From Mesostigma viride (taxonomy: Eukaryota; Streptophyta; Mesostigmatophyceae; Mesostigmatales; Mesostigmataceae): a stretch of DNA of 64,000 bases. Shown here piece after piece: positions 11,501-23,115 of the stretch. Position numbers and translations under genes: made by a program. The first letter of the stretch is position 1. Each line of letters begins with the position of its first letter. The stretch covers positions 31,001 to 95,000 of the forward strand of contig RPFO01001837.1 of NCBI GenBank assembly GCA_009746045.1, written 5' to 3'. The notes below the pieces were generated by a model. That model saw only the letters and a program-made list of their open reading frames with translations. It ran no database searches and was not told where the DNA came from.

Positions 11501-11606
11501 GGAGGGGGATTGGTTTTGTCCAGTGTGCACCGCTGCGCAGTTTACCTCCCGCAGCTTGACTGCGGTCACCGCTGCCCTTGTCTTGGTACGATCGCTGTCT
11601 TCGTGA
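5568..11606 (+). CDS. gypsy-like Pol with embedded C5-methyltransferase and PHD finger
   Basis: One 2012-codon open frame. An aspartic protease has LDSGA with Asp250 and a later LLGVDVLA. A C5 cytosine methyltransferase spans about 487-800: motif I ELFAGIGGG (about 490-498), motif IV WECQG with Cys583, motif VI ENV (Glu626), a motif VIII-like HRLR, and motif X-like IGQAMSV. Reverse transcriptase has YIDD (1130-1133). RNase H has YTDWS (Asp1279). The integrase has an HHCC region followed by Asp1645, Asp1704 and Glu1739 (35 apart). A C4HC3 PHD finger (1943-1987) ends GDWFCPVC. The reading starts just after the zinc knuckle, so the true start is probably in gag. All catalytic residues I can check are present, except that motif IV has Glu where Pro is usual. 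A hydrophobic stretch (about 852-870) precedes RT. Confidence 0.92.
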   Translation: MNKCPAAGIKTVHFAEMAGKTDSMEAQVAAIKHGEEATAPPNQFETVYREDPFWAPMPGDVEINAAEATKGKQARSPLSFQQAPMLPAGQLPASFSMPLAGVQSAFEHANPAGLEQRRRLAPVYPMPFIVDVPMFSARQVVDTFGQKGVEWLGSVVSEIQLFADGHDVRTLRNSESVTYGRQPVEAAVPVVQAGVVSTSSQQRTSAVPQVPTVVPYPNGEPSMAFQAVGACGDVWSDMVTCPLVGAVKLDSGAQPLVISTDLATMLNLTYENGGLVESPVSVSGWQGPASKPYAMTAVKVNVIFNPLRASSMTTVSAYALVVNKCGYSALLGVDVLARAMVQVDYRAEEASYIPDWDGAGLKRASVPVSCFSSSAGAARLNPSAAAGVVEVSMVEVRAAGSSAWDKHRTVLPQPTASIAKMRTQWSLDAVTSTRQLAMRKRVTEAVITIPQMASHGLTLLQPGVSEAQGNFSAAILPQAPDFAKGAVVLELFAGIGGGIAGFLAAGGVCRKLIAVEPSHKARQVYFSHCGVLSREYPAQFPPSAWRDPFGECPQDIRAIGEVQVQQLLRRHHAIDLVIAGWECQGLSQAGQGRGLADPRSALFWELLRVVGLLQSRQPHPPAYLFENVVAGDSPHQAVREDWATIVALLGEPIVCDNAGLGGLTHRLRAYWTNVACATDVQAVLGAVARQHPSVSAEVALPSHLVTQKVDSEDRPPYARVNRVGSPMCALPTLVSYQGSTAYRDRGKGLVWDTTTGLLVQPPAEFREASMGFHVGASALPGVLESERWSLIGQAMSVLQVGYVLLASVAVRQSGGASPANPPQQVEARAAKLKRPAATGTSSAWGWRLRQVWTIILMTALLTSTVLAGEPTLHRVIHRAAREAPAVGVTPGVAAFSLFHDDAARAPHLEAHAVAVGDPADTHPWAIGEHLSDAQRSAMLKWLGTARGAFAFTSDELGCFNGGTMRVPLDTDTPLFRRQHRLSQAELDFVAEQCKELEDAGIIRQSSSSYAAAVVVAPKKDAITGAWTGMRMATDLRLLNAHTPVDRYPMPRVDDVLDKISPHVKFVSSLDLRSGFHQIAVAPEDQRKLAFWGGGNLYEWVRMPFGHRNASAVFQRAMDKVLAGLPFAACYIDDVIVFSATFEEHLAHLEQVRLALEEHNMRLHPEKCKFAQRTLSFLGHQIVPGGRTPDAAKVESIVQAAVPTDVSGVRAYLGLAGYYRGYIENFSSKVKPLTELLKKGCVWAWGPAQQRAIETIKQELTSAPILRAPDYALPFVLYTDWSKVGLGAVLAQKDGDGREHVIAYASRSNNPAESRYSSYEGEALAVVWAIKHFRPYLVGRVFTLVTDHQPLQWLMTNTNLTGKLARWAMIIQEYHMTIVHRAGKDHVNADVLSRYAMPTTVDHTGARAMGAEGSSGSVVFVNAAGYAADDEEEAWWRSVEYSVADFGISDDPVRPSPFTPSKAVCAMEEGRSLSFDIDPSLQQLIAVQALLARSSLADCYTADIWLDGRVLEQVQGAVLTPTPVDWTPAQKATELNRVQHRAATYGWEDGVLYKLLGKRRVVVPPPDKRVAIVQAYHERYGHLGGNRTLSLVRTSYWWNNMRHTVAQVVASCVPCARTKANFSADHGAKELMSLPIKGLFYRWHVDLCGPFQESPDGNLYVMVCVESFSKWVELIPIADKHAATTAKHFADIITRFGAPAEVVTDQGGEFRGEFQELLDGCLIDHRRTSREHPQANGLAERLVQTVKQALRKWSLQVPESARWDRELAWIAMGYRMSPQESLATFSPYFLLFGRNPLLPTEAQVAHPEPMAFDNAQQFLVEVLARAETFKKVMPIAMNNLFIAQHRDSLRYAQRRGGAYMARQLRFRPGQYVFLRTQLKHTLDVEAGPTILRIVAIKPSGVAILEGADGSRTTDNLSNLSPCSLPNLVHDLQPHTSRRVKDAQCQVCHRVDQAESMLLCDQCNCGWHMQCLQPVVTSIPEGDWFCPVCTAAQFTSRSLTAVTAALVLVRSLSS

Positions 11607-11621
11607 TGGGGCCGGTCGCCA

Positions 11622-11633
11622 GCGAGGGGGGGA
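11622..11633 (+). promoter_or_regulatory. polypurine tract of the gypsy-like element
   Basis: An all-purine run, GCGAGGGGGGGAA apart from its second base, lies 16 bases after the pol stop and directly abuts B1. Polypurine tracts prime plus-strand DNA at the upstream edge of a 3' LTR. Its position implies that the LTR made by reverse transcription starts at B1, not at A2. Confidence 0.65.
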
Positions 11634-11775
11634 ATCATGGGACAGGTCCTCGCCCACCCCACAGGGCATGCAGTTAAGGCAGGCACATCAGCTCAGCTCA
11701 TTTGGGTTTTACCAAATTAAGCTGAGTGGCCAGCCGCCATGGTGGCGCCGGAGATTGTGGCACGCAGACGCGACA
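11634..11775 (+). repeat. gypsy-like element repeat B1
   Basis: This 142-bp segment starts ATCATGGGACAGG and ends GCGACA. It recurs as B2 (12915-13047) with one 9-bp difference. It lies between the polypurine tract and A2 and joins A2 through the 10-bp palindrome GACAGCTGTC (11772-11781). There is no copy next to A1. Confidence 0.85.
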
Positions 11776-11777
11776 GC

Positions 11778-12914
11778 TGTCACGGACGCGCGCTATGTCA
11801 TCCGGGCGCCCACTATGCACAAGACCGGTGACGTGCGCAAGGAATTTGTCTTCTACGCATTTTCGACAAAGGCTAGTGACCGGGGGGGACACTAGCACTT
11901 GCAGCATAAGAGCGGACGAAAGTGTACGTGCACGCGCGCCGGGCCAGGCACAGCTGGGCGCGCAGCACTGACTTGAGCGGACGGCAGCACAAGTGTGCAG
12001 CGTCGAGAGGATCATACGCGTGTTAGTGGACAGCTGGAGCTGAAGCTGGACTGCTGGACTTCAACAGCGCCGAGGCTATTGACAGGCCAGGTGTCTTTGT
12101 GGTGTAGAATAGCGGGTCAACGTTATGAGGACTGGACAGAAAATGGAAAAGGACAATTTGCGGTGCGGAGCCAGATCGCTGGAATGAATGCGAAATCGCT
12201 GGCAGCCCTAAAAAGGGATTTCTTCTAGAAAGGAACGATTAGACGCAATGTTTGCTGGGCCACTCACACGCAAGGTGTGAGCGTGCAGATTGTCTGAAGG
12301 ATATTATGCTTCGACCTTGCTGGACGTGACTCAATGTCGGACATTCCCAGGGACAGAAATGCCGGAGCCTCTAGGAGATGAGATCGGCAACAGGGTAGCA
12401 ATTTAGATTTGTCGGGATGCCTTCCTGCTTTTGTTGGCATGTGTGGTAGAAAGCCAGGACGGCAACTGGAATGCGGTTTCTATTCGCATGGTTCAGGCAG
12501 CAAGATAGTTTTGGCATTCCTGGCTGGACTGACAAGTGTGGCGTGTGTCATGCGTGTGGCATGACGAATGGTTTGGTTCATAGTCGAAGAGGACTCTCAC
12601 GCAGCGTGTAGTCTCTTCGAGTCTCTCGTTAGTGGCCTTCGTGTTTCTCCCTTTCCTTGGGAGCAAGGCCGGTAGCATGTCATGGAGCGCTGCCTAACTG
12701 CGGGCTCGTGAGCATGGAGTGCATCGATATTGAGACTATCAACGTGTTGTAATTGTATAAACTTTCTCAATAAACTCCGCATGTGCGGCTTCATCATCAG
12801 ACTGTGCAAAGTATGTGTTTTGAAAGCATTATTCTATAGCAGGGGAGGCAATAAGGTGGTTATCAGGCACGAGGGACAGTTCCTTGTCCTCGGCTGAGAG
12901 CCCTCCTTTCTTTA
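11778..12914 (+). repeat. gypsy-like element repeat A2
   Basis: This 1137-bp repeat is nearly identical to A1. It contains TGTAA at 12748 and AATAAA at 12769, plausible poly(A) signals about 140-160 bases past the position matching the predicted transcription start. B1 plus A2 (about 1.28 kb) would be the LTR unit copied by reverse transcriptase. Confidence 0.85.
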
Positions 12915-13047
12915 ATCATGGGACAGGTCCTCGCCCACCCCACAGGGCATGCAGGCACATCAGCTCAGCTCATTTGGGTTTTACCAAATTAAGCTGAGTG
13001 GCCAGCCGCCATGGTGGCGCCGGAGATTGTGGCACGCAGACGCGACA
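12915..13047 (+). repeat. gypsy-like element repeat B2 and right terminus
   Basis: This 133-bp copy of B1 follows A2 directly and ends GACA at the insertion boundary. The CCAG target duplication follows. The A2/B2 join (CTTTA|ATCATGGG) is what end-to-end joining of two B-A LTRs would give. Confidence 0.85.
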
Positions 13048-14477
13048 CCAGGACTCCTATTTTGCAGCCAGGCCATGTGCAGGTAGATATTCAGAGAATC
13101 AGGGGTTTGAAGCTGCTGGTGGCAGTGGACAGATATACCAAGTACAAGACCCTAGAGATCCTGCCTGACATGGAGAAGCCTACATTGATTGCTGCTCTGA
13201 AGTTGACAAGGAGCAGGTACCCTGGGTTGGAGTTGTTGCAGTGTGACATTCAGTTTGAGTGCTGTGAGAACCTGCCAGAGTTTCCAGAGTTGCTGATTAC
13301 ACCCAGGGAGAGCCACGGCCAGCAAGGGGTGGTGGAGAGAGCCATCCAAGAGATCAAGACTGTGCTGCTGGTGGAGAGGATTCCAAGGACGTCATCTGCC
13401 ATTGTGACATCTGCATGGCTACGTTCTGTGGAGGATAGGCTGAACCTCAGGTCTCCCAATGATGTTCTTTGGTGACATTGCCATCAATCCTCTTATGCTG
13501 CATACCAGGATGCTGCCAGCTGATGCTGAGCAGGCATGGAAGGAGAAGCTAGAGGCCAAGTTCCTCAAGCTGAGGCAGAAAGACAAGGGCTGGAGTGTCC
13601 TAGAACATAACGTTGGACAACGGGTTGTTGTGTGGAAGGAACCAAGCTTTCCAGGGAAACGTGGCAGCTGGCATGATGGGGTGGTGACCCGAGTAGAAGC
13701 CGCTGGCCATAAGTGCTGGGTGGCCATTGATGGCTCCCAAGCAGTGCACCGTCTGTCCTGGTCAAAGATCCGTCCCCGGGGAGGTAATCAAGGAGACCTC
13801 TTCCAGGTGCCCGCTGGTGTACAAGGCGGGGGTGACGTGGAGCTTCCTGATCAGGGTGCTACAGCTGTATCGAGCCCTCAGGGTGACCCTGGCCCGGCCC
13901 CTGGGGTACCTTCACATACGGTGGTTGGGCAAGCAGGCGGACAGGCTGCACCTCCGGAACGGCCCGACACCAGGCCTAGGGGTGTGCATCTATCAGATAT
14001 TGTACAGGCTTTGCAAAGAGCCAAGAAGGAGCCTAAGGTGTCCAAGCTTGTCCAGTTGGATGAACCTGAGGTAGCTGCCATGGAGATAGATACCAATGCA
14101 CAGGTTTCTGTCATGGGACCTCAGCATACAGGAGAACTGCTGGTCGGAGAACCAAGTTGCCCCTGGGTGTCTGATTTCAGTGGTAGGACGCATCTAAGGG
14201 TGTTGGGAGAGGTTACTGCCCCTGTCATGGGTGTGGATGTGACCTTCCTTGTCCTAGAGGACTATGATGGCCCTGTGATTTTGGGTCAGAATTTTCTGGG
14301 CAATCCTGGGATTTCTATCAGAGCGACAGCTCTGAAAAGAGATGGCTGGGGGATGATTCCCCTAGAAAATTTCAGGACAACATTTCCAATCAGGTGCAGG
14401 GTCAAGCCGGTCAAGGGTGTAAAATGGGATGAAGGGGAGGTGCCCCCAGCAGCCAGTTTGGTGATTCCTGTGTTGCA
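13048..14477 (+). pseudogene. copia-1 pol, middle part (integrase core to protease-like domain)
   Basis: Continuation of copia-1 pol after the gypsy-like insertion. It encodes the integrase core, an SH3-like tail, and a retropepsin-like domain with IDTNA and VILGQNFL. Compared with copia-2 it has a 4-base insertion near 13460 that breaks the frame (open stretches 13011-13475 and 13459-14502). Copia-1 pol therefore carries a frame break in addition to the two insertions. It stops at 14477 at the CACTA-like element. Confidence 0.85.
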
Positions 14478-14533
14478 CACTATACTTTTCGTCCGAGGGT
14501 AGTAAAAAGGATCCGAGGCGTAAATTACGAGGT
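14478..14533 (+). repeat. CACTA-like left terminal inverted repeat
   Basis: These 56 bases are exactly the reverse complement of 36293-36348. The similarity ends sharply at both inner edges. Confidence 0.9.
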
Positions 14534-14534
14534 G

Positions 14535-14795
14535 GTAATTTACGGCACAGACTACTCTTACCGTTTGTATAAGAGTTCGGATCTTTCTCGTAAGCTACGA
14601 GTTAGATCCGAGGTAAGATCCGACGTCGTAATTTACGAGGTAGTAATTTACGAGGTAGTAATTTACGAGGTAGTAATTTACGAGGTAGTAATGTACGAGG
14701 TAGTAATGTACGAGGTAGTAATTTACGAGGTAGTAAGGTACGAGGTAGTAATTTGCGAGGTAGTAATTTACGAGTTGGTAATTTACGATCCCGGT
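14535..14795 (+). repeat. subterminal direct repeats, about 15-bp unit
   Basis: About ten tandem copies of GTAATTTACGAGGTA with scattered changes, densest at 14625-14790. Related GTAATTTAC and GTAGTAAT motifs lie inside the right end (36120-36292). In CACTA elements such subterminal repeats bind transposase. That role is inferred here. Confidence 0.75.
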
Positions 14796-18286
<3,491 letters not shown>

Positions 18287-18660
18287 ATGGAGGGTGGTGG
18301 TACACAAATACCGTACAGGTGGTACCATACACAACTGCAGCCAGCACAACAGCGAGTCGCTGCGTACCTGCCGTGGGAAGGAGGGAGGTGGTACACAAAA
18401 ACCGTACAGGTGGTACACAACTGCAGCCAGCACAACAGCGAGTCGCTGCGTACCTGCCGTGGGAAGGAGGGGGGTGGTACACAAATACCGTACAGGTGGT
18501 ACACAACTGCAGCCAGCACAACAGCGAGTCGCTGCGTACCTGCCGTGGGAAGGAGGGAGGTGGTACACAAAAACCGTACAGGTGGTACACAACTGCAGCC
18601 AGCACAACAGCGAGTCGCTGCGTACCTGCCGTGGGAAGGAGGGGGGTGCTACACAAATAT
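18287..18660 (+). repeat. 86-bp minisatellite, four units plus a partial, dimeric order
   Basis: The unit holds ACAACTGCAGCCAGCACAAC, recurring at about 18331, 18417, 18503 and 18589. Two variants alternate (ACAAATACC, ACAAAAACC), as does the G-run that ends each unit. The real period is therefore a 172-bp dimer. Confidence 0.85.
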
Positions 18661-19400
18661 CCGACCTATATATTAGCGATAGCCGCCGCCTATTAAACAG
18701 GTCCTATTCATCACGAGCGTCAACGCCCCGTCATCGCCCCGTCATCGCCCGGCCGAGGGCCTTAACCTGTTAACTGTTTATTCGGAGTGATAGTCAACGA
18801 CCTATACTACCAATAGCTGCCGCATATCAAACATCGGTTTTTCATCGGGCCCGTCGAGGGCGATGACGGTGACGGTCGTCACCGTCATCGCCCTCGACGG
18901 GCCAACATCTAAACTCTTCTCTTAATCAACAATCTATATTACCAATAGCCGCCGCCTATCAAACAGATCCTATTCATCACGCGCGTCAACGCCCCGTCAT
19001 CGCCCCGTCATCGCCCCGTGATCGCCATGCCGAGCCAGCCGAGGGCCAACCTCTTAACTCTTTACATTTGTATTCGGAGTAGTAGTCAACGACCTATATT
19101 ACCAATAGCCGCCGCATATCAAAAAGGTCGTATTCATGACGCCCGTCGAGGGCGATGACGGTGACGCCGTCACCGTCATCGCCCACGGGCCAACATCTAA
19201 ACTCTTCTCTTAATCAACAATCTATATTACCAATAGCCGCCGCCTGTCAAACAGATCCTATTCATCACGCGCGTCAACGCCCCGTCATCGCCCCGTCATC
19301 GCCCCGTCATCGCTCCGTGATCGCCATGCCGACTGCCGAGGGCCAACCTCTTAACTCTTTATTCGGAGTAATAGTTAACTGCCGGCATTGCCATACAAGA
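18661..19400. repeat. diverged duplications with strong hairpins
   Basis: Several copies of a module containing AATAGCCGCCGCCTATCAAA and CGCCCCGTCATCGCC runs. Bases 18848-18873 and 18878-18903 are perfect 26-bp inverted arms around a 4-base loop. A related hairpin at 19141-19190 has lost three bases from one arm. Confidence 0.8.
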
Positions 19401-21059
19401 AGAAGCTCTCGATCCTAGGTATAGACTACCTCGGGTATCATCATCGTAATTGCTAGCATCGAGATCATTCATACCTACCGACGATGGCCAGCTGCAAAAG
19501 AAAAATGTCGACCAACAGACAGGACCTATCGCCGGGAACCCTCAAGGCAATAAGGGCGAGACAGGCTTTCACCGTTAAGTAAAGTTGTCCACATCGTGCT
19601 AAGGAATTTGTGCTAATCTATGAGTACCTATATGGACACTTTGTCGCATTTTTTACATGGCAAATAAGCGATGTATGTGTCATGTAGGCTGCCATTGGTG
19701 CATGCATGCATGGGCCAGCAATGATGGTCAGAGGTACATTGTGCCTATGAGATAACCATCGATTTGTTGATCAGCAAGTGATTCATTACGTGAGACAACA
19801 ATATGTTTGGGGGCTAAGCTTCTTACATTGGTCACATGGCCCGCCATAATTGTTTTCTTATGTGTTTAAGGTTAGGGCTCTGTTCATGACTGAACGTCAT
19901 GAACGCGCTCTATTCATGACATTGATTAATTGATTTTAATTAGTCTCATGTCCATGTTGGGGGACCGGGATCTCTGAATTCCCCAAAGAAGATATAGTGG
20001 AAGTCACCCCAAGACGTCAATATCCGTCAAGACGTCAATAACAACATGTATGTCCACAGCTCAGCTAGTAGTCTAAAATATGGGCCTCGAGCTAATCTTG
20101 CACGCAAGCAATGCCTATCATCAAGGATTAATTAATGCCTATCAACAAGGAGACAATCATGCTTGTTAAATTTCCTAGGACCCACAACTGGGGGGTCGTA
20201 GTCTTTGACAATGTCCGCCTGGGCAACGCTACTAATCCTACACATCCGAGGTCCCATGTCTGAATAAGAGGGGTTGAGCGGATGACGCCAACAGTGTCTG
20301 TGCTCTGCATGTCAGCTAAAATCATATCGCGGAGACAAACATATGTGATGCCAGATCTCCTTTGCGGCCGTTCCGAGCTTGGCACTGGATTCGTTGTCCA
20401 CATCGTCGCGTCGCTGCCGCAACACGATGTTTTCTGGCATCCGCGGGCTTTTGGTTCCCGCCGCACATTTGAAAGTGCTGTCCTCCGGCTTTTTGCCTTT
20501 GCACCGTGTGCAGTTCTTGGACGTTTGGAATCATGGCATGGCTAACGTGATGACTGACTAGCTAGACCTTTTCAGTGGTTTTCCATTTGCGGGTATTTCC
20601 TCGTAAATGGTGGGAGAGCGATCGCAGCAATGGTGCTCACCACTAGACACTCCCGGCCAGTTAGGCTAGAAACACACGCCCTGATCAAGCATGCTGTTTC
20701 CGGCCCCACCGTCTAGGTCATCTAGTCGCTCCACACGTAAGCCAGCCATAATTTCAATGCACAAGGATACACATTTCCATCACCATTCATCTTCATCATC
20801 CTGAACGACTCGAAAACGCGGAAAAGATAACGGCAGGCTCGAGCTACCATGGTCCGGATTCTCCCGATTTCTGGCCTGCGCTGGTTGTCTCTTTGATATG
20901 GCGGTATGTCCAATGTTGGCCACTGCGTCGCCTAACAGGTTCTTACATGGTCGGCAAGGGCCTGAACATGTAAGAAGATATCTCCCTGGCTGGCCAGTCC
21001 ACAAGGAACCAGCACAGACCTCATCTGAATCAACCTGATTAATTAACTAACTACTTAAT
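19401..21059. other. no gene identified
   Basis: AT-richer DNA with short ORFs on both strands only, none with a recognisable domain or splice pattern. Confidence 0.5.
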
Positions 21060-21320
21060 TCATTTATTAAACTCATGCCCCCATTAGGGAGTCAAGGAGC
21101 ATTAGCTAACCCCGATTAATTAATTAATTAATTAATTAAACACGTGCTCCTGTTGGGGAGTCACGGAGCACCGAAGTGCTTTTAATCCCTGTGTGTGCAC
21201 AACAGGAGAAAGGGCAGAGACCCCCAGTCTCCTTCATGCCTAAGGCATGCCACAGCTGCATTCGGGAACGCTAGCTAAACGGACACGCTAACGATCCGGC
21301 AATCTGTGGGTGCAATAAGA
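21060..21320 (+). repeat. dispersed repeat with TTAA spacer, copy 1
   Basis: Contains (TTAA)n flanked by GGGGAGTCACGGAGCACC-type sequence. An inverted homologue lies at about 44640-44800: GGGAGTCAC.., the AGCACC..GTGCTTT..AATCCCTG..GTGTGCACA segment and GATCCGGCA..CTGTGGGTGCAATAA all match in the same order. Probably the end of a transposon family. Confidence 0.6.
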
Positions 21321-21412
21321 CCCATGTGAGCATGGCATAACACTAGGAGCGTGGGCAAGTAATCTCATCATAGCCAGGACGTAGCATGGCTGTACTAGGA
21401 CTATACCCCGAT

Positions 21413-22520
21413 CAATGGATGGATGGATGGATGGATGGATGGATGGATGGATGGATGGATGGATGGATGGATGGATGGATGGATGGATGGATGGATGGAT
21501 GGATGGATGGATGGATGGATGGATGGATGGATGGATGGATGGATGGATGGATGGATGGATGGATGGATGGATGGATGGATGGATGGATGGATGGATGGAT
21601 GGATGGATGGATGGATGGATGGATGGATGGATGGATGGATGGATGGATGGATGGATGGATGGATGGATGGATGGATGGATGGATGGATGGATGGATGGAT
21701 GGATGGATGGATGGATGGATGGATGGATGGATGGATGGATGGATGGATGGATGGATGGATGGATGGATGGATGGATGGATGGATGGATGGATGGATGGAT
21801 GGATGGATGGATGGATGGATGGATGGATGGATGGATGGATGGATGGATGGATGGATGGATGGATGGATGGATGGATGGATGGATGGATGGATGGATGGAT
21901 GGATGGATGGATGGATGGATGGATGGATGGATGGATGGATGGATGGATGGATGGATGGATGGATGGATGGATGGATGGATGGATGGATGGATGGATGGAT
22001 GGATGGATGGATGGATGGATGGATGGATGGATGGATGGATGGATGGATGGATGGATGGATGGATGGATGGATGGATGGATGGATGGATGGATGGATGGAT
22101 GGATGGATGGATGGATGGATGGATGGATGGATGGATGGATGGATGGATGGATGGATGGATGGATGGATGGATGGATGGATGGATGGATGGATGGATGGAT
22201 GGATGGATGGATGGATGGATGGATGGATGGATGGATGGATGGATGGATGGATGGATGGATGGATGGATGGATGGATGGATGGATGGATGGATGGATGGAT
22301 GGATGGATGGATGGATGGATGGATGGATGGATGGATGGATGGATGGATGGATGGATGGATGGATGGATGGATGGATGGATGGATGGATGGATGGATGGAT
22401 GGATGGATGGATGGATGGATGGATGGATGGATGGATGGATGGATGGATGGATGGATGGATGGATGGATGGATGGATGGATGGATGGATGGATGGATGGAT
22501 GGATGGATGGATGGATGGAT
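21413..22520. repeat. (ATGG)n tetranucleotide array, about 1.1 kb
   Basis: About 276 uninterrupted copies of GGAT/ATGG. Every forward frame is open (Trp-Met-Asp-Gly), and so is the reverse (Ile-His-Pro-Ser). These are consequences of a 4-base period and are not genes. Confidence 0.98.
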
Positions 22521-22739
22521 GTCAGGCTTGTCTTACATGATGCAGTGGAACTTTGGTGCTGGAGGGTTAATTGTGGCCCGGTCTGGTTTAGCTTCAGTGC
22601 TCTCATGGCGGCCTTCATTTGTAATTATTTGAATGCATGCCCATTGGGCCATGCATAGTGTATATTTTTTACGCATGCACGCCCATTATGTATCGCTGGG
22701 TCCATCCCATCAATGCTTGTTTATTGCCAGGTCTGGTGT

Positions 22740-23115
22740 AAGTAAGTTAGTGCTATCTAGTCTACAAAATCCTCACTACACTTCTCCCCAAAGCGCCCCT
22801 TCCGCTTTGGGGGAGGGGGCTTACCCACATGGGCTGGCGTGTGAGCCGGGACATTGGTCTTCCACCTCTTCTTGTTCTGCATAGGAACAGAGAGCGAAGA
22901 AATGCGGTGTGGGGACCCCTTCTCGTGGTAATGCGTTACATGTACTCCCCACCGGGCTTTGCTCTTCATGGGTTCATAAAGACAACAATTATTCAGTAAG
23001 AATTTAATAAATTAGGAACATATATCCGTTGGGAGTCACTGTTACACATATACCTGAAAAGGGGCATATGATTTTAAATACATTCTGAGCTACAACCTGC
23101 ACGTGCATGAGTTTA
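22740..23115 (-). repeat. transposon fragment with conserved peptide, copy 1
   Basis: The minus strand (22757-22969) encodes MQNKKRWKT...AHTPAHVGKPPPPKRKGRF. A homologue on the same strand at about 62300-62475 encodes MQNKKKWNT...AHTPAPVGKPPPPKRKGRF. Most differences between the peptides are isolated substitutions. The following bases (to 23100) match the dispersed CCGTTGGGAG..GGGGCATATG repeat also seen at 42100-42260. I do not recognise the protein. It looks like the end of a transposon ORF. Confidence 0.55.

Larger units (their letters stand above)
2326..13047 (+). mobile_element. Ty3/gypsy-like retrotransposon with C5-methyltransferase, PHD finger and split direct repeats
   Basis: The boundaries are exact. 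Copia-1 reads GCCAG up to 2325 and CCAGGACT from 13048, while uninterrupted copia-2 reads GCCAGGACT. This gives a 4-bp target duplication, CCAG. The termini are TGTC...GACA. Repeats are A1 (2326-3465), B1 (11634-11775), A2 (11778-12914) and B2 (12915-13047). A1 and A2 differ by one substitution and two small indels over 1.14 kb, so the insertion is young. Gag (3734-5568) and a 2012-codon pol ORF (5568-11606) lie between A1 and B1. Domain order PR-RT-RH-IN places it in the gypsy group. The cytosine methyltransferase between PR and RT and the C-terminal PHD finger are additions to the usual set. Confidence 0.92.

Noticed and set aside
11778-13047. Ordinary LTR of the gypsy-like element defined as TGTC...GACA (A2 plus B2)
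   Set aside because: The 5' copy lacks B, the primer site follows A directly, and B1 follows the polypurine tract, so A-B is not the reverse-transcribed LTR unit.
2326-13047. Classification as a DIRS/Pat element
   Set aside because: The repeat layout fits, but pol has a D,D,E integrase and a protease, no tyrosine recombinase is visible, and there is a target duplication.
14535-14795. CRISPR-like array
   Set aside because: The repeats are contiguous 15-bp tandem units without spacers, at a transposon end in eukaryotic DNA.
21386-22658. Long open frames on both strands encoding Trp-Met-Asp-Gly or Ile-His-Pro-Ser repeats
   Set aside because: They follow from a 4-base repeat without stop codons. 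There is no codon bias or flanking gene structure.
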